A stretch of DNA of 64,000 nt, from positions 1 through 64,000 of the forward strand of contig JBKBNY010000012.1 in NCBI GenBank assembly GCA_046295175.1. The letters run 5' to 3'. Within the stretch, counting starts at the first letter, position 1; each line of letters begins with the position of its first letter. The notes beneath the pieces are model-generated. The model was not told the DNA's origin, did not search any database, and saw only the letters and a list, made by a program, of their open reading frames with translations. The position numbers and the translations under genes were made by a program. Positions 18,193 through 27,880 of the stretch are shown here, piece after piece. This DNA is from JALOLV01 sp046295175. Its GTDB lineage: Bacteria; Bacteroidota; Bacteroidia; Cytophagales; Spirosomataceae.

Positions 18193-19513
18193 TGCTTTTA
18201 TAGATTTCGTAGATTTCCTTTGCTGATTTTATCCCTTTTTCTCCGTGAACCAAAATGCAGACCGTGCCACCACTGCCACCACCTGTAATTTTGGCTCCAA
18301 AGATTCCTTTTTCATGGCCAAATTCTTGAGCTAAGGCCACAATTTTATCTGTATATTTATTACCAAGACCGCATTTTGAGTAACTTTTGTGTGATAAATA
18401 CATCAATTGTCCCATAAAATCTAAATATTCTTTAGGTTCATTCAGATTTATATCCTCCAAAAGATTTTTAAAAGTTAAAACTCTTTCATTTTCATAAACT
18501 GGGTGCGAAGTACAACTTACAATATCGTACTTTGCTTCTGGGTTGATTTTTGAAATTGGGTCGGTTATATCGCCAAATCTTTCTATAAATTCCTTTCCAG
18601 TCATTTTTGAAAGCAATGGCAAATATTTCATTTCAAATTCTTTAGAACAGATATTTGCTAAATATCCTTGGTATGGTAAATTAGTTGAATTTGAGCTTTC
18701 TTTCGCATTTTTGATTTCTTCGATTGAAATACCCAACGACTGGGCAATAATCGAATACCCCATAAATGCGGCAGTCCGAACATCGCTGTAAGAAGCACCG
18801 CTAACGGCATGGCGAATGCCACTATCAATCCCAATAAAATATAATTCTTGAGGGATTTTGAATGGATTTTCTAATTTATCGGGTTGGCAAACGATTGGAA
18901 GTAGGTGATTTTCGGTGCCAAAATACGATGCCAACTGGTCCATCAATCCACAAGGAGCCCCGACGATTAGATTCTCTACTTTTTGGGCCAAACGAGGCAA
19001 TTCAGTCCCTTCAAAATCTAAATTGTAATATTGCCCAAGGGCTTTCATGGTTGCAACTTCAAGAGCAGCCGAAGACGAAACTCCTTTTCCGTTGGGTACT
19101 TGCGACTCAATGTAGATATCAAAACCATGCAAACCTATACCCTTAAAATGTTTCAAAATTACCAAACAACCAGCAACGTAGGCAGCCCAATTTCCATTTT
19201 TTGATGATTTAAAAAAAGATTCAGCTTCTTTGAAATCGCTTGGAATCTCATTCACATCAACCGAAAATAGGTTGTGTGAGTGCATATTTTTACTCTTTAT
19301 CCTTAAAATATTGTCTTGTCGTCTCGCCAATTGAACCGTTGTTTTTTCTTTAAGAGGCATTTGCAAAACCAGTGAACCTGAATAATCTGCTATACCGCCC
19401 ATAACATCCATTCGTCCTGAGGCTGATGCTGTGATAATATTTTGGTTTTGAGTAAAAAAATCTTGCATTTGGTGTTGGTATCGAGAATTTACAATTTGGG
19501 GTTTATTTTTCAA
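18155..19513 (-). CDS. GHMP sugar kinase, L-arabinokinase/galactokinase-like
   Basis: A 452-residue GHMP kinase. The sugar-binding N-terminus reads SGRMDVMGGIADYSGSLV, matching the plant L-arabinokinase version and not the bacterial galactokinase version (GRVNLIGEHTDY). The ATP loop is PNGKGVSSSAALEVA and the third motif is KITGGGSGGTVCIL. It should phosphorylate a free sugar at C1. Its start overlaps the galT stop by 11 bases, so the two are coupled. With galT it could turn galactose or arabinose into a sugar nucleotide. The exact sugar is not decided by sequence. Confidence 0.85.
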   Translation of the reverse strand: MKNKPQIVNSRYQHQMQDFFTQNQNIITASASGRMDVMGGIADYSGSLVLQMPLKEKTTVQLARRQDNILRIKSKNMHSHNLFSVDVNEIPSDFKEAESFFKSSKNGNWAAYVAGCLVILKHFKGIGLHGFDIYIESQVPNGKGVSSSAALEVATMKALGQYYNLDFEGTELPRLAQKVENLIVGAPCGLMDQLASYFGTENHLLPIVCQPDKLENPFKIPQELYFIGIDSGIRHAVSGASYSDVRTAAFMGYSIIAQSLGISIEEIKNAKESSNSTNLPYQGYLANICSKEFEMKYLPLLSKMTGKEFIERFGDITDPISKINPEAKYDIVSCTSHPVYENERVLTFKNLLEDINLNEPKEYLDFMGQLMYLSHKSYSKCGLGNKYTDKIVALAQEFGHEKGIFGAKITGGGSGGTVCILVHGEKGIKSAKEIYEIYKSTNFPTQNLVLFA

Positions 19514-20537
19514 TAAATTTGCTTAAATCCACTCTGTTTAGTTCTTCTGCTTTTGCTTCGGGCATTGTATCAGCCATGAAGTTTCCGCCAGCCGACTCAG
19601 GGCCACCAAGGTACTTTAAAAGTCCTGGTTGACGAAGTGGTGGCAAAAATAATACATGAAAATGATATTCTGGATATGAATTTCCATCAACTGGAGCTTG
19701 GAAAAGCGTCATCATGTACGGAAAACTCATTTGAAAGTTCAAATCAAACTTACGGATTACCTCTTGGATACACTTCGAGAAGTCCATTAGTTCGGTTTCA
19801 TCCATCGTGATTAATGACTGGTGTTTTCGTTTTGGGAAAACCATCACCTCGTAAGCATACCTTGCAAAAAATGGTATAAAAGCGATTGCATTTTCATTCT
19901 CCGAAACAATGCGTATTTGGTCTTTTTGCTCGGCTTTGATAATTTCTTCAAATAAGTTATGGCCGAATAAACGTCGCTGACGGTCGGCTTCGTTTAGTTG
20001 AAGTTGAATCTGGGTGAACACAAAGTCAGTAGCATAAATCTGGCAATGTGGATGCGGATTAGAAACCCCAACGACTTCGCCTTTATTCTCAAAAATAAAG
20101 ACACTTTTGATTTTTGGATGTTTCAAAAACTCTTTCATTTCGCTCTGAAATGCCTTAAAAACATCGAAAACTCTTCTAAGCGAAACATCAGAGAGTGTAA
20201 CATTGTGGCGTGGGTCATAGCAAATAACCTTTGCAATACCAGTTGCCGAACGGCGTTTGTACAACCCATCGTGGCGGTCTTCGTGTACCTCTGGTGCATT
20301 CTCGCCAACTACTGGATGGTCATTGTTAAAGATAAAAACGCCTTTATAATTTGGATTTTTCTCACCATGCACTCTTGGATTTGTAGGGCATAAGTAACAA
20401 CTTTTGTCGTACTCAGGCTTTTCATTTTTGGGTGGAATACCATCAAAACTCCACGGGCGACTATTTCGGTGTGCTGCATAAATTACCCATTCCTGACGCA
20501 GTGGGTTCCACCTTTTTTCCCATTGTCCTTCAAACAT
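19503..20537 (-). CDS. galT: Galactose-1-phosphate uridylyltransferase
   Basis: A 344-residue GalT-family protein. It has the N-terminal RWNPLRQEWVIYAAHRNSRPW block, the zinc-type CYLCP pair, FNNDHPVVGENAPEV, and the catalytic nucleotidyl-histidine motif NPHPHCQIYAT (the HPHCQ form also occurs in animal GalT). The second half contains FPYMMTLFQAP and YPEYHFHVLFLPP. It swaps UMP between UDP-glucose and a hexose-1-phosphate. The gene is first in a two-gene operon with the arabinokinase-like GHMP kinase. Confidence 0.92.
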   Translation of the reverse strand: MFEGQWEKRWNPLRQEWVIYAAHRNSRPWSFDGIPPKNEKPEYDKSCYLCPTNPRVHGEKNPNYKGVFIFNNDHPVVGENAPEVHEDRHDGLYKRRSATGIAKVICYDPRHNVTLSDVSLRRVFDVFKAFQSEMKEFLKHPKIKSVFIFENKGEVVGVSNPHPHCQIYATDFVFTQIQLQLNEADRQRRLFGHNLFEEIIKAEQKDQIRIVSENENAIAFIPFFARYAYEVMVFPKRKHQSLITMDETELMDFSKCIQEVIRKFDLNFQMSFPYMMTLFQAPVDGNSYPEYHFHVLFLPPLRQPGLLKYLGGPESAGGNFMADTMPEAKAEELNRVDLSKFIEK

Positions 20538-20643
20538 AAACTCTAAATCCTAATTTTTTGGGGAATTATCCCGTATAAATAAAAAATGGCCTCAATAATC
20601 AATATCGAAGCCAAATTTCTGAAATTAATATTAAATGTCAAAA

Positions 20644-21822
20644 TTACAATTTTTCAATTATCATAGCACTTGCTCCACCGCCTCCATTACAAATCGCAGC
20701 AAGACCATATTTTCCGTTGTTATGTTTCAAAACATTTATTAAAGTTGTCACTATTCTGGCACCCGAACAACCAAGCGGATGACCAAGTGAAACCGCTCCA
20801 CCGTGTACATTTAGTTTTGCATGCTCGATTTCGAGTAATTTTGCAAAAGCCAAAGCAACCGCCGAAAATGCTTCATTGACTTCAAAGAAATCTATATCAT
20901 TAATCGATAAACCGGCTCTTTGTAATGCTTTTTGTGCTGCATGAACTGGGGCTGTTGTAAACCACTCTGGCTCATGTTCGGCATCGGCATAGGAAATGAT
21001 TTTGGCAATTGGCTTGAGGTTATTTTTTACAACTGCCTCTTCTGATGCCAAAAGCACTGCTGCTGCACCATCGTTAATTGTAGAGGCATTTGCCGCTGTT
21101 ACAGTACCATCCTTTGTGAAAACAGGACGGAGTGTTGGGATTTTATCGAAATTGACATTTTTATATTCTTCATCCTCCGAAATTACTTTTACATTCCCTT
21201 TTTTATCCGTTATTTCAACAGAAACTACTTCACTACTAAATTTCCCATTTGCCCAAGCCTCGGCCGAACGCTTGTATGAATTTATCGCAAATTCGTCTTG
21301 TTGTTCACGAGTTAAATCATACTTTTTGGCAGTAGCATCTGCAAAGCAGCCCATTGCCACATTTTGGTAGGCATCTGATAAACCATCCTTGGCAAGTCCA
21401 TCAATCAATTCGCTGTTTCCATAACCATAGCCATATCTTGCTTTGGCAAGATAAAACGGAATTTGCGACATGTTTTCCATTCCTCCTGCCATGACAATAT
21501 GGTTTTGTCCTAATTCAATAGATTGTGAACCAAATGCAATTGATTTCATGCCCGATGCACAAACTTTATTGATGGTAGTACAAATTGTTTTGTTGTTCAA
21601 ACCACCCAATAACGCTGCCTGCCGAGCAGGAGCTTGACCTAAATTGGCTTGACAAACATTGCCAAAGAGTAGTTCTTCGACCAAGTTTGGGTCTAATTGT
21701 GCTTGATTGATTACATTTTTTATTGCAATTGCACCTAATTGTGGTGCCGAGACCGAGGATAATCCTCCGCCAAAGCTACCAATTGGTGTTCTTAGTGCTG
21801 ATACTATGTAGGTTTTGTGCAT
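20644..21822 (-). CDS. Acetyl-CoA C-acyltransferase (thiolase)
   Basis: A 392-residue thiolase. The acyl-binding cysteine is in NKVCASGMKSIAFG (about Cys90). The C-terminal catalytic residues are in NEAFSAVALAFAK, NVHGGAVSLGHPLGCSGARI and the GLAAICNGGGGASAMI cysteine loop. It condenses or cleaves acetyl-CoA and acetoacetyl-CoA type substrates. The length and C-terminus are normal for the biosynthetic class. It lies 60 bp after the second GHMP kinase gene; whether they share a transcript is unclear. Confidence 0.95.
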   Translation of the reverse strand: MHKTYIVSALRTPIGSFGGGLSSVSAPQLGAIAIKNVINQAQLDPNLVEELLFGNVCQANLGQAPARQAALLGGLNNKTICTTINKVCASGMKSIAFGSQSIELGQNHIVMAGGMENMSQIPFYLAKARYGYGYGNSELIDGLAKDGLSDAYQNVAMGCFADATAKKYDLTREQQDEFAINSYKRSAEAWANGKFSSEVVSVEITDKKGNVKVISEDEEYKNVNFDKIPTLRPVFTKDGTVTAANASTINDGAAAVLLASEEAVVKNNLKPIAKIISYADAEHEPEWFTTAPVHAAQKALQRAGLSINDIDFFEVNEAFSAVALAFAKLLEIEHAKLNVHGGAVSLGHPLGCSGARIVTTLINVLKHNNGKYGLAAICNGGGGASAMIIEKL

Positions 21823-21882
21823 TTTATGATGAAGATTGAATTGACGGCAAGTTAAATTATTTAGCGAATATTCGCAATAATA

Positions 21883-22950
21883 TTACAAGCCTTCTTTCCT
21901 TGACCCATCGTCTTTTGTGATTATGTAGCTTCTTCCACCGACTTTTTCAATGGCTTCGGCTACTTCCTCGGTGTTGGCTGGAGCATAAACAAACATACAT
22001 CCGCCACCACCCGAACCATTGATTTTACCACCTAAGGCACCAGCTTTTATTGCGGCCTCTATCATTCTATTGATTTTAGGTGTAGAAACTCTTTTGGCAT
22101 CTCTCAGGCTATTTTGATGGATATTTAGTAATTCACCAAATCTTTGGTGGTTGACCGATTGACCATTAAACATTGCCAGTGCCTCACGAAGAATATCTCG
22201 GTCAGATAAATTGCCAATCAGCAAAGCGTATTCATCGGACGTCAAAACATTTTTATATTCGGGTACTTTCTCGGTAGAGGTAGTTTCTAAGTCAAAGTTG
22301 GGGTCGAATTTTTTTATCTTAGCGATAGCATCGAGCATCCCAAATTTTACATGTTTCAAAATCCCGATAGTATCTTTAGGTTCGAGGGAATCACCTAAAA
22401 CAAATGAACCCAATTTTGGAGTTAGGTTTTCAACCTTTATTTGAGGTTTTGATTCTAAGTATATTATATCGCCGATTGCGGTGGAATAATGGTCCATCAT
22501 CCCGCCGGGTTCACCAAATTCCAGAACTTCGGCTTCGTAGGCAATTTCGCCCATTTCTTTTGTAGAAATTTCTTTTGGGTTATCGGCCATATTTGTCAGA
22601 AAATTTATCCAACTAACTAATAAAGCCGAAGACGAGGATGTTCCTGAATTTATCGGAATGTTTCCATCAATTGTAATTTCAAACCCATTTGAGAATTCAA
22701 AGCCTCTAAGTCTTAAAACATTTATTGCAGAGCGAAAATAATCTCTTTCGTTTTCGTAAAGCAGTGGATTGGTCAAAGAAAACTCTTCCTTTTGATTAAG
22801 ATTTGGTTTGTTTATGATGATTTTATTGTCATTTCGTTTGATTCCATCAATTGCAACCCTTCTCGAAATCGCCATTGCGATTACAGGTAAACCGAGATAG
22901 TCTTGATGCTCACCAAAAAGGCAAATTCTGCCCGGAGTGCTTACTTTCAT
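21883..22950 (-). CDS. GHMP-family sugar kinase
   Basis: A protein of about 355 residues from ATG at 22950 (MKVSTPGRICLFGEHQDYLG); the upstream ATG at 22986 adds a non-conserved extension. The GHMP motifs are GRICLFGEHQDYLGLPVIAM, the ATP loop INSGTSSSSALLVSW and KINGSGGGGCMFVYA. The N-terminal FGEHQDY segment is galactokinase-like, but the sugar specificity cannot be read from it. A second kinase beside the galT operon suggests another free sugar is phosphorylated here, with uronic acids or galactose as candidates. Confidence 0.82.
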   Translation of the reverse strand: MKVSTPGRICLFGEHQDYLGLPVIAMAISRRVAIDGIKRNDNKIIINKPNLNQKEEFSLTNPLLYENERDYFRSAINVLRLRGFEFSNGFEITIDGNIPINSGTSSSSALLVSWINFLTNMADNPKEISTKEMGEIAYEAEVLEFGEPGGMMDHYSTAIGDIIYLESKPQIKVENLTPKLGSFVLGDSLEPKDTIGILKHVKFGMLDAIAKIKKFDPNFDLETTSTEKVPEYKNVLTSDEYALLIGNLSDRDILREALAMFNGQSVNHQRFGELLNIHQNSLRDAKRVSTPKINRMIEAAIKAGALGGKINGSGGGGCMFVYAPANTEEVAEAIEKVGGRSYIITKDDGSRKEGL

Positions 22951-23209
22951 GTTTAGTAATTGTAAAATTTTCTGAAACCTAAGCAAAGAACCCCAAATGT
23001 CAAAATATTTATACTATGAAGACATTAAAATCAGTTGATTTGTTGACCAATTGAGAAATTATTTGATTAAAAGTGCAAGGTTTATAATGCCAAATTTTTG
23101 CTAACTATTGCTGATTATTAGACTAAATATTGCTGTTTTTGCGATATTGTGTTGATGCTTAGTAGGTTTTATCAATTGGTTCTAATGAAATCGTTTGCAT
23201 AAAATACGT
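22951..23209. other. 259-bp AT-rich intergenic region
   Basis: It lies between the start of the GHMP kinase gene and the end of the exopolysaccharide glycosyltransferase operon. I see no open frame, strong hairpin or clean TAnnTTTG box in it. It contains several TTGCT words (near 23098-23142) without clear order. Confidence 0.4.
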
Positions 23210-24373
23210 CTATGCTCTCACTGCTTTTTCCCAAACGACATTTTGTTGATTTTTCAAATATCTTTTAAGTCCTGCAAATGCCGAGTAGTTCATCAGAGAA
23301 AAATAGTATGGAATGTAAAGTATTTTGACTTTTTTACCATTTTTCTCAAAGTAAAGACCTAATGCGGCCATTAAATAAAACCCGATTTGAAGGATAAATA
23401 AAAGTTGATAAAAACTACTTTTCTCGATTAATAATGCATTCAAAACAAAGATTAATACCAATGCAAGTGGCACAACAGCCCATCTTAAAACTCGGTGTGA
23501 GACATATTGAAAACTCAAAATTCCGTGCTTGAAAGGGTTTAGTAGAGATTTTAATCTAAAAATTGATTGGAAACCACCTGCACAAATTCTGATTTTGCGT
23601 TTTAATTCTTCGGCTGCGTTCAACGATGCCGTTTCGGTTGCGAACGCATTAGGTTCATAAGCAGTTACAAAACCTTTTTCGCAAATTCTTAGAGAAAGAA
23701 CAAAATCATCTAATAAAGTATCTGATTCCAAATTCTGGAATTCTGAAGTTCTGATTGCGTATAATTCACCCGCTGCCCCAACGGTTGAGTATAGTTCTGA
23801 ATCAAGTTTTTTCAAAAAACCTTCGTATTTCCAGTAAATTCCTTCTCCAACTTCGGCTGTTTTTCCAGTTATTTTTAAAATCCTTTTTTCTCCTGCCACT
23901 ACACCAACTTTTTCATTTGAAAAGTGCTTAACCATTTCTTTGATTGCACTGCGATTCAACATAGCATTTGCATCTGAAAAAATCGTGATTGGAGTTTCAA
24001 TCAATGGCATTACACGATTAATTGCTGCCATTTTACCACTTCTTTCATTTTTATGGAAAAGTTTGATATTGCTGTATTTCTGAATCAATTCTACGGTTTT
24101 ATCGTTTGAACCATCCGTTACAAAAACAATTTGTAGTTTTTCTTTAGGATAATCGAGCGATAAAGAATTATTGATTTTTTCTTCAATACAATCTTGTTCG
24201 TTATAAGCTGCAACCAATAATGTTACTTCTGGGGTGTACCCTAAATTATATTTTTTCGTTTTGGAAAATACCCTTTTTAACTTAACCAAAACCCAAATCA
24301 GGATTCCATAGCCTACATAGGCATAAAAAGTTATGGAGATTAGTATCCAAAATAATATTTCTAAGATTTTCAT
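23210..24373 (-). CDS. Membrane glycosyltransferase family 2, exopolysaccharide
   Basis: A GT2 protein of about 387 residues from ATG at 24373, four bases after the preceding stop; the upstream ATG at 24406 lies inside the previous gene. One N-terminal membrane segment (about 1-25) precedes the catalytic domain with VTLLVAAYNEQDCIEEK, TDGSNDKT, FSDANAM (DxD-type) and TLLDDFVLSLRI. Two or three membrane segments near 280-350 follow. The fold and layout resemble processive polysaccharide synthases. It is the last gene of the four-gene operon starting at 27859. Confidence 0.88.
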   Translation of the reverse strand: MKILEILFWILISITFYAYVGYGILIWVLVKLKRVFSKTKKYNLGYTPEVTLLVAAYNEQDCIEEKINNSLSLDYPKEKLQIVFVTDGSNDKTVELIQKYSNIKLFHKNERSGKMAAINRVMPLIETPITIFSDANAMLNRSAIKEMVKHFSNEKVGVVAGEKRILKITGKTAEVGEGIYWKYEGFLKKLDSELYSTVGAAGELYAIRTSEFQNLESDTLLDDFVLSLRICEKGFVTAYEPNAFATETASLNAAEELKRKIRICAGGFQSIFRLKSLLNPFKHGILSFQYVSHRVLRWAVVPLALVLIFVLNALLIEKSSFYQLLFILQIGFYLMAALGLYFEKNGKKVKILYIPYYFSLMNYSAFAGLKRYLKNQQNVVWEKAVRA

Positions 24374-24377
24374 TTTA

Positions 24378-25502
24378 TTAGACTTTAAGGTTGTTGTAAA
24401 TTTCAATTGTTTTTTTGGCTGTATTTACCCAAGAAAAATCTTTTGCTCTTGTTAATCCATTGATTTTTAGTTGATTAGATAGCTCTTTATCGGTTAATAT
24501 CTTTTCAAATCCTTCTTTAATTGAATTGGTATCGAATGGGTCAACTAAAATCGCTGCGTCTCCTGCTACTTCGGGCATTGCACTTGTGTTGGCAGTAACA
24601 ACGGGAGTTCCGCAAGCCATTGCTTCAATAATCGGAATCCCGAAACTTTCTCTTAGCGATGGATAAAGAAAAACACTTGCAAGATTATAAATGTATGGTA
24701 ACTCATCATGTTTTACGTATCCAGTTAAGATGACGTTTTTAATGACTTCGTTTTTATTTAATTCTGATAAAATTTTTAGAATATCCTCCTCCGAACTCTC
24801 TGCAATTACTAACTTGACAGGATTTTGCTCATTTTCAACATATCTCGAATAAGCCTCTAAAACCCTTTTCATATTCTTTTTTGGGGCTTTATTACCTAAA
24901 AAGAATATGAACTCGCTCGGTAAATTGTATTTTTTCTTTACTTCATTCAGTGAATTTTCATCCTCAATTTTTCTGAATTTTGGATTGAAAGCATTGTAAG
25001 TGGCTCTTAGTTTTGAGTATTTTATGTCGAGTTTTTTATGAATTTGTACTTTCTCAAATTCGGAAACGGTTATTACGTATTCAGCCTTTTTTGCAATTTT
25101 TGGAACATTCCAGCGGCGATAAAAATGACCAGCTATTTGGTATAAAGAGCCTTTTGAAATGAAATTTTCGAGATAAATTATATCGTGAAGTGTCAAAATA
25201 AACGGACAATCAATGTTTACCGAAGCCGTATTTGATGTAAAGTGCATCAAATCAATATTTTCGTTTTTTATTGCTTTTGGTAGCGAAATCTGTTCCCAAT
25301 CCACGTAGGTTTTGCCATTAACTTCTACAATTTTGAGGTTTTTACTTGGCTTTAGACAAACATCCTTATCTGGTTTTACAAAAACTACATACTCATTTTC
25401 GGTATCAACTTCTTGGATAGCCCTGATGAGTTCGAGTGCGTAAATATCCATACCGTGCTTTTTTGGGCGGAAAATCCTTTGGGCTTCGATTCCAATTTTC
25501 AT
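24378..25502 (-). CDS. Glycosyltransferase family 4 (GT1-type), exopolysaccharide
   Basis: A 374-residue GT-B glycosyltransferase. The N-terminus has the acceptor-side KKHGMDIYALELIRAI. The donor-binding C-terminal domain has FFLGNKAPKKNMKRVLEAY, ASVFLYPSLRESFGIP and the EX7E motif in ESFGIPIIEAMACGTPVV. It probably adds one sugar from a nucleotide donor to the lipid-linked repeat unit in the cytoplasm. It is tightly packed in the operon: 8 bp after its upstream neighbour and 4 bp before its downstream one. Confidence 0.92.
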   Translation of the reverse strand: MKIGIEAQRIFRPKKHGMDIYALELIRAIQEVDTENEYVVFVKPDKDVCLKPSKNLKIVEVNGKTYVDWEQISLPKAIKNENIDLMHFTSNTASVNIDCPFILTLHDIIYLENFISKGSLYQIAGHFYRRWNVPKIAKKAEYVITVSEFEKVQIHKKLDIKYSKLRATYNAFNPKFRKIEDENSLNEVKKKYNLPSEFIFFLGNKAPKKNMKRVLEAYSRYVENEQNPVKLVIAESSEEDILKILSELNKNEVIKNVILTGYVKHDELPYIYNLASVFLYPSLRESFGIPIIEAMACGTPVVTANTSAMPEVAGDAAILVDPFDTNSIKEGFEKILTDKELSNQLKINGLTRAKDFSWVNTAKKTIEIYNNLKV

Positions 25503-25510
25503 AAATTAGC

Positions 25511-26671
25511 TTAGTTATGGGTCGCTCCATGTGGAGTATGTAAAAATTTTTGTTTTGCTTTGCCAATTTTCAAAAATGCTCTTGTCATGCTGATAAATGC
25601 AATTGGTAATTCGGCAAGTAAATTTTTGTTAAGACTTTTTAACAGAAAACTTGGAGTTGCTAAAACAAAAGCTGTCCATAATCCAATATTCAAAAGAGCA
25701 ATTTCGATAAATTTATAATCAAAAATCAAGCTAAAAATCATCATTATTGCCAAAACTCCCATCAAAATTACCCTTGGAGGTAAAATAAACTGAATAACTT
25801 TATTGAAGAAATCGAGGTTTCCGAATCGAATTAATTGCACCCATGCTTTCAAAAAGTTTTGTTTTGCAAAATTCCATTGTGCCGCCATCCAACGAGTGCG
25901 TTGAGTTTCAAACACTTGAGCATTTCTTACTTTTTCGTCTAAAATATAAGCATCTTCGAGGTACTCAATTTTCAATTTATCTTCCATGATGTCAAGCTCT
26001 AATTGTTTATCAAAACCGCTCACAACATCATTTTTTTGAAGATAACTTTTGAATAAATCGTAATCCATTACCAATCCAGAGCCAATTAATGCCGCTGATA
26101 AGCCTAAATTGTGGTGCCCCAAACGGAAGATTGAGTTATTGATTTCTTCGCTAAAAGCATCCAATTTTGCCATTGGAGTATCAAGATTTTTGGCGATTCG
26201 GTGAGTTTGGATGATTTTGTTTCCAGCACCAAACGATGCCTTAGCCTTTGTGATGAATCCTTCAACTAAGTGATTATCGGCGTCCAACAACACAACTGCA
26301 TCATGTTTTTTTCTCCAAAGACTCAAAGCTTTCATTGCTCTGTTGATTGCTTTTGCCTTGGTGCTTTTATCAAAAAATACTTCAATAACAGTAATATTCA
26401 AATTTTCTAATTCTTGAATCGTCTCTTTTTTTAATTGGTCGGCAATTACTACAACTTCATCCTCTTTACCGAAGTCTGATTGTGAAACTACATTTTTTGC
26501 AGTTTCAACAATCACTCCGTCCTCCTTGTAAGCAGGAATCATGTATAGGAAATTTACTTTTTGGGTGATATTTTGAGAAAAACTGTTTCTTTTTCTTTTA
26601 ATTTTTGATGCAATAGAAAAGAATAGCACGTAAGCAACCGCAAAACTTAGATATATGAGAATGAGTGTCAT
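25511..26671 (-). CDS. Membrane glycosyltransferase family 2, exopolysaccharide
   Basis: A 386-residue GT2 protein with an N-terminal membrane segment (about 1-20). The catalytic motifs are MIPAYKEDGVIVETAKN, LLDADNHLV (DxD), LDIMEDKL (ED acid) and QRTRWMAAQWN, the Q(R/Q)xRW signature of processive synthases such as hyaluronan and cellulose synthases. Membrane segments follow near 285-345. It is second in the operon, after the receiver-sugar transferase. It could polymerise or extend a chain by itself, which makes it worth separating from the Wzy route. Confidence 0.88.
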   Translation of the reverse strand: MTLILIYLSFAVAYVLFFSIASKIKRKRNSFSQNITQKVNFLYMIPAYKEDGVIVETAKNVVSQSDFGKEDEVVVIADQLKKETIQELENLNITVIEVFFDKSTKAKAINRAMKALSLWRKKHDAVVLLDADNHLVEGFITKAKASFGAGNKIIQTHRIAKNLDTPMAKLDAFSEEINNSIFRLGHHNLGLSAALIGSGLVMDYDLFKSYLQKNDVVSGFDKQLELDIMEDKLKIEYLEDAYILDEKVRNAQVFETQRTRWMAAQWNFAKQNFLKAWVQLIRFGNLDFFNKVIQFILPPRVILMGVLAIMMIFSLIFDYKFIEIALLNIGLWTAFVLATPSFLLKSLNKNLLAELPIAFISMTRAFLKIGKAKQKFLHTPHGATHN

Positions 26672-26701
26672 TGTAGTAATTTGTTAAAGTTTTTGTGAGA
26701 A

Positions 26702-27859
26702 TTACATTTTCTCAGTTTGAAAAAGGGCTGGCACCGTTTTGAATATTAATGTCAAGTCAAATTTCCAATTATGTTTGTAAGCGTAAGTATTATCTAATTC
26801 TTGGCGTTCTTTTGCCGATAATTCACCTTTACCTCTTTTTGTTACTTGCCAAAGGCCGGTTAAACCAGCAGGGGCAAGAAAACGTGCCACAGATTCGTCT
26901 TTAGTCAATTTTTCGGCTTCGTAAAGTGGTAGCGGACGGTTGCCAACCAAAGACATATCACCTTTGATGATATTGATTAACTGAGGGATTTCGTCGATAC
27001 TTGTATTTCTTAAAAATGCTCCTAATTTTGTAATTCTTGGGTCATTTTTGAATTTCATAAATGCCGATTTTTGGTTCTGTGAATCAAGTAAACTTTCCTC
27101 GTCTCTCCAACCTGAATCATCTATCAAATTACCGTCTTGGTTTGAGTTAAGTTCTTGATTTACAGTTTCGTACATATTTAAGTGTGTCATGTTTTTTATT
27201 TCTTTCTCGGCTCCAGTTCGCATAGTACGGAACTTGTAAAGGTTGAAAACTTTGTAACCGGCACCAATTCGCTTAGATAAGAAAAATACCGGGCCTTTAG
27301 AGTCTAATTTTATCAATATAGCAACAACGAGTAAAAGGGGAGATAGTATAATTAATGCAGAACCTGCTACGAAAATATCGAAGATTCTTTTGCGAAATGA
27401 AGATTTAGGATTCAAAAAATCATCTTTCTTGTTTCCATTTCCTTCTAAATTTAAACTCAATCCAACCGATTTATTTGCAGCAATCGAAAGTTGTTTTTCG
27501 ATGCGAATTTGTAATTCTTCAGGGTGAAAAGGCTTCGTGATGTAGTCATTTGCACCTAATTTAAGACATTCGATTTTACTTTCACTTTTTTCTTCGCCCG
27601 ATAAAACCAATAACGGAATATTGATGTATAAAGGGTTGTTTTTTAGATAAGAAATAAATGTTTTTCCATCTTCATTTGGCAAATGTAAATCTGTTATGAT
27701 AGCATCAGGATACACACCTTCTTGCAAGGCAGTTTTGGCTTCGGCAATTGACTGAAAAAGGTGAAGGTCAAAAGTTGAGTCAAAGCAATACTTGATTAAT
27801 CCAAGCAACATTTCGTTATCGTCAATAATTAAAAGTCTTTTTTTCATCGTGATTTCCAT
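26702..27859 (-). CDS. Receiver-domain / initiating sugar-phosphate transferase fusion
   Basis: A 385-residue fusion. Residues 1-125 are a CheY-like receiver: acid pocket DD at 13-14, phospho-acceptor Asp57 in AIITDLHLP, and TKPFHPEEL with the conserved Lys. Residues about 153-385 are a bacterial sugar transferase: RKRIFDIFVAGSALIILSP (membrane segment), KRIGAGYKVFNLYKFRTM, SIDEIPQLINIIKGDMSLVG and AGLTGLWQVTKRGK. Such enzymes put the first sugar-phosphate on undecaprenyl phosphate. The receiver suggests that phosphorylation directly gates initiation. The start at 27859 or 27847 is possible. It is first in its operon, behind a sigma-54-like element. Confidence 0.92.
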   Translation of the reverse strand: MEITMKKRLLIIDDNEMLLGLIKYCFDSTFDLHLFQSIAEAKTALQEGVYPDAIITDLHLPNEDGKTFISYLKNNPLYINIPLLVLSGEEKSESKIECLKLGANDYITKPFHPEELQIRIEKQLSIAANKSVGLSLNLEGNGNKKDDFLNPKSSFRKRIFDIFVAGSALIILSPLLLVVAILIKLDSKGPVFFLSKRIGAGYKVFNLYKFRTMRTGAEKEIKNMTHLNMYETVNQELNSNQDGNLIDDSGWRDEESLLDSQNQKSAFMKFKNDPRITKLGAFLRNTSIDEIPQLINIIKGDMSLVGNRPLPLYEAEKLTKDESVARFLAPAGLTGLWQVTKRGKGELSAKERQELDNTYAYKHNWKFDLTLIFKTVPALFQTEKM

Positions 27860-27880
27860 GTTTGTTAGTGTACTAATCTA

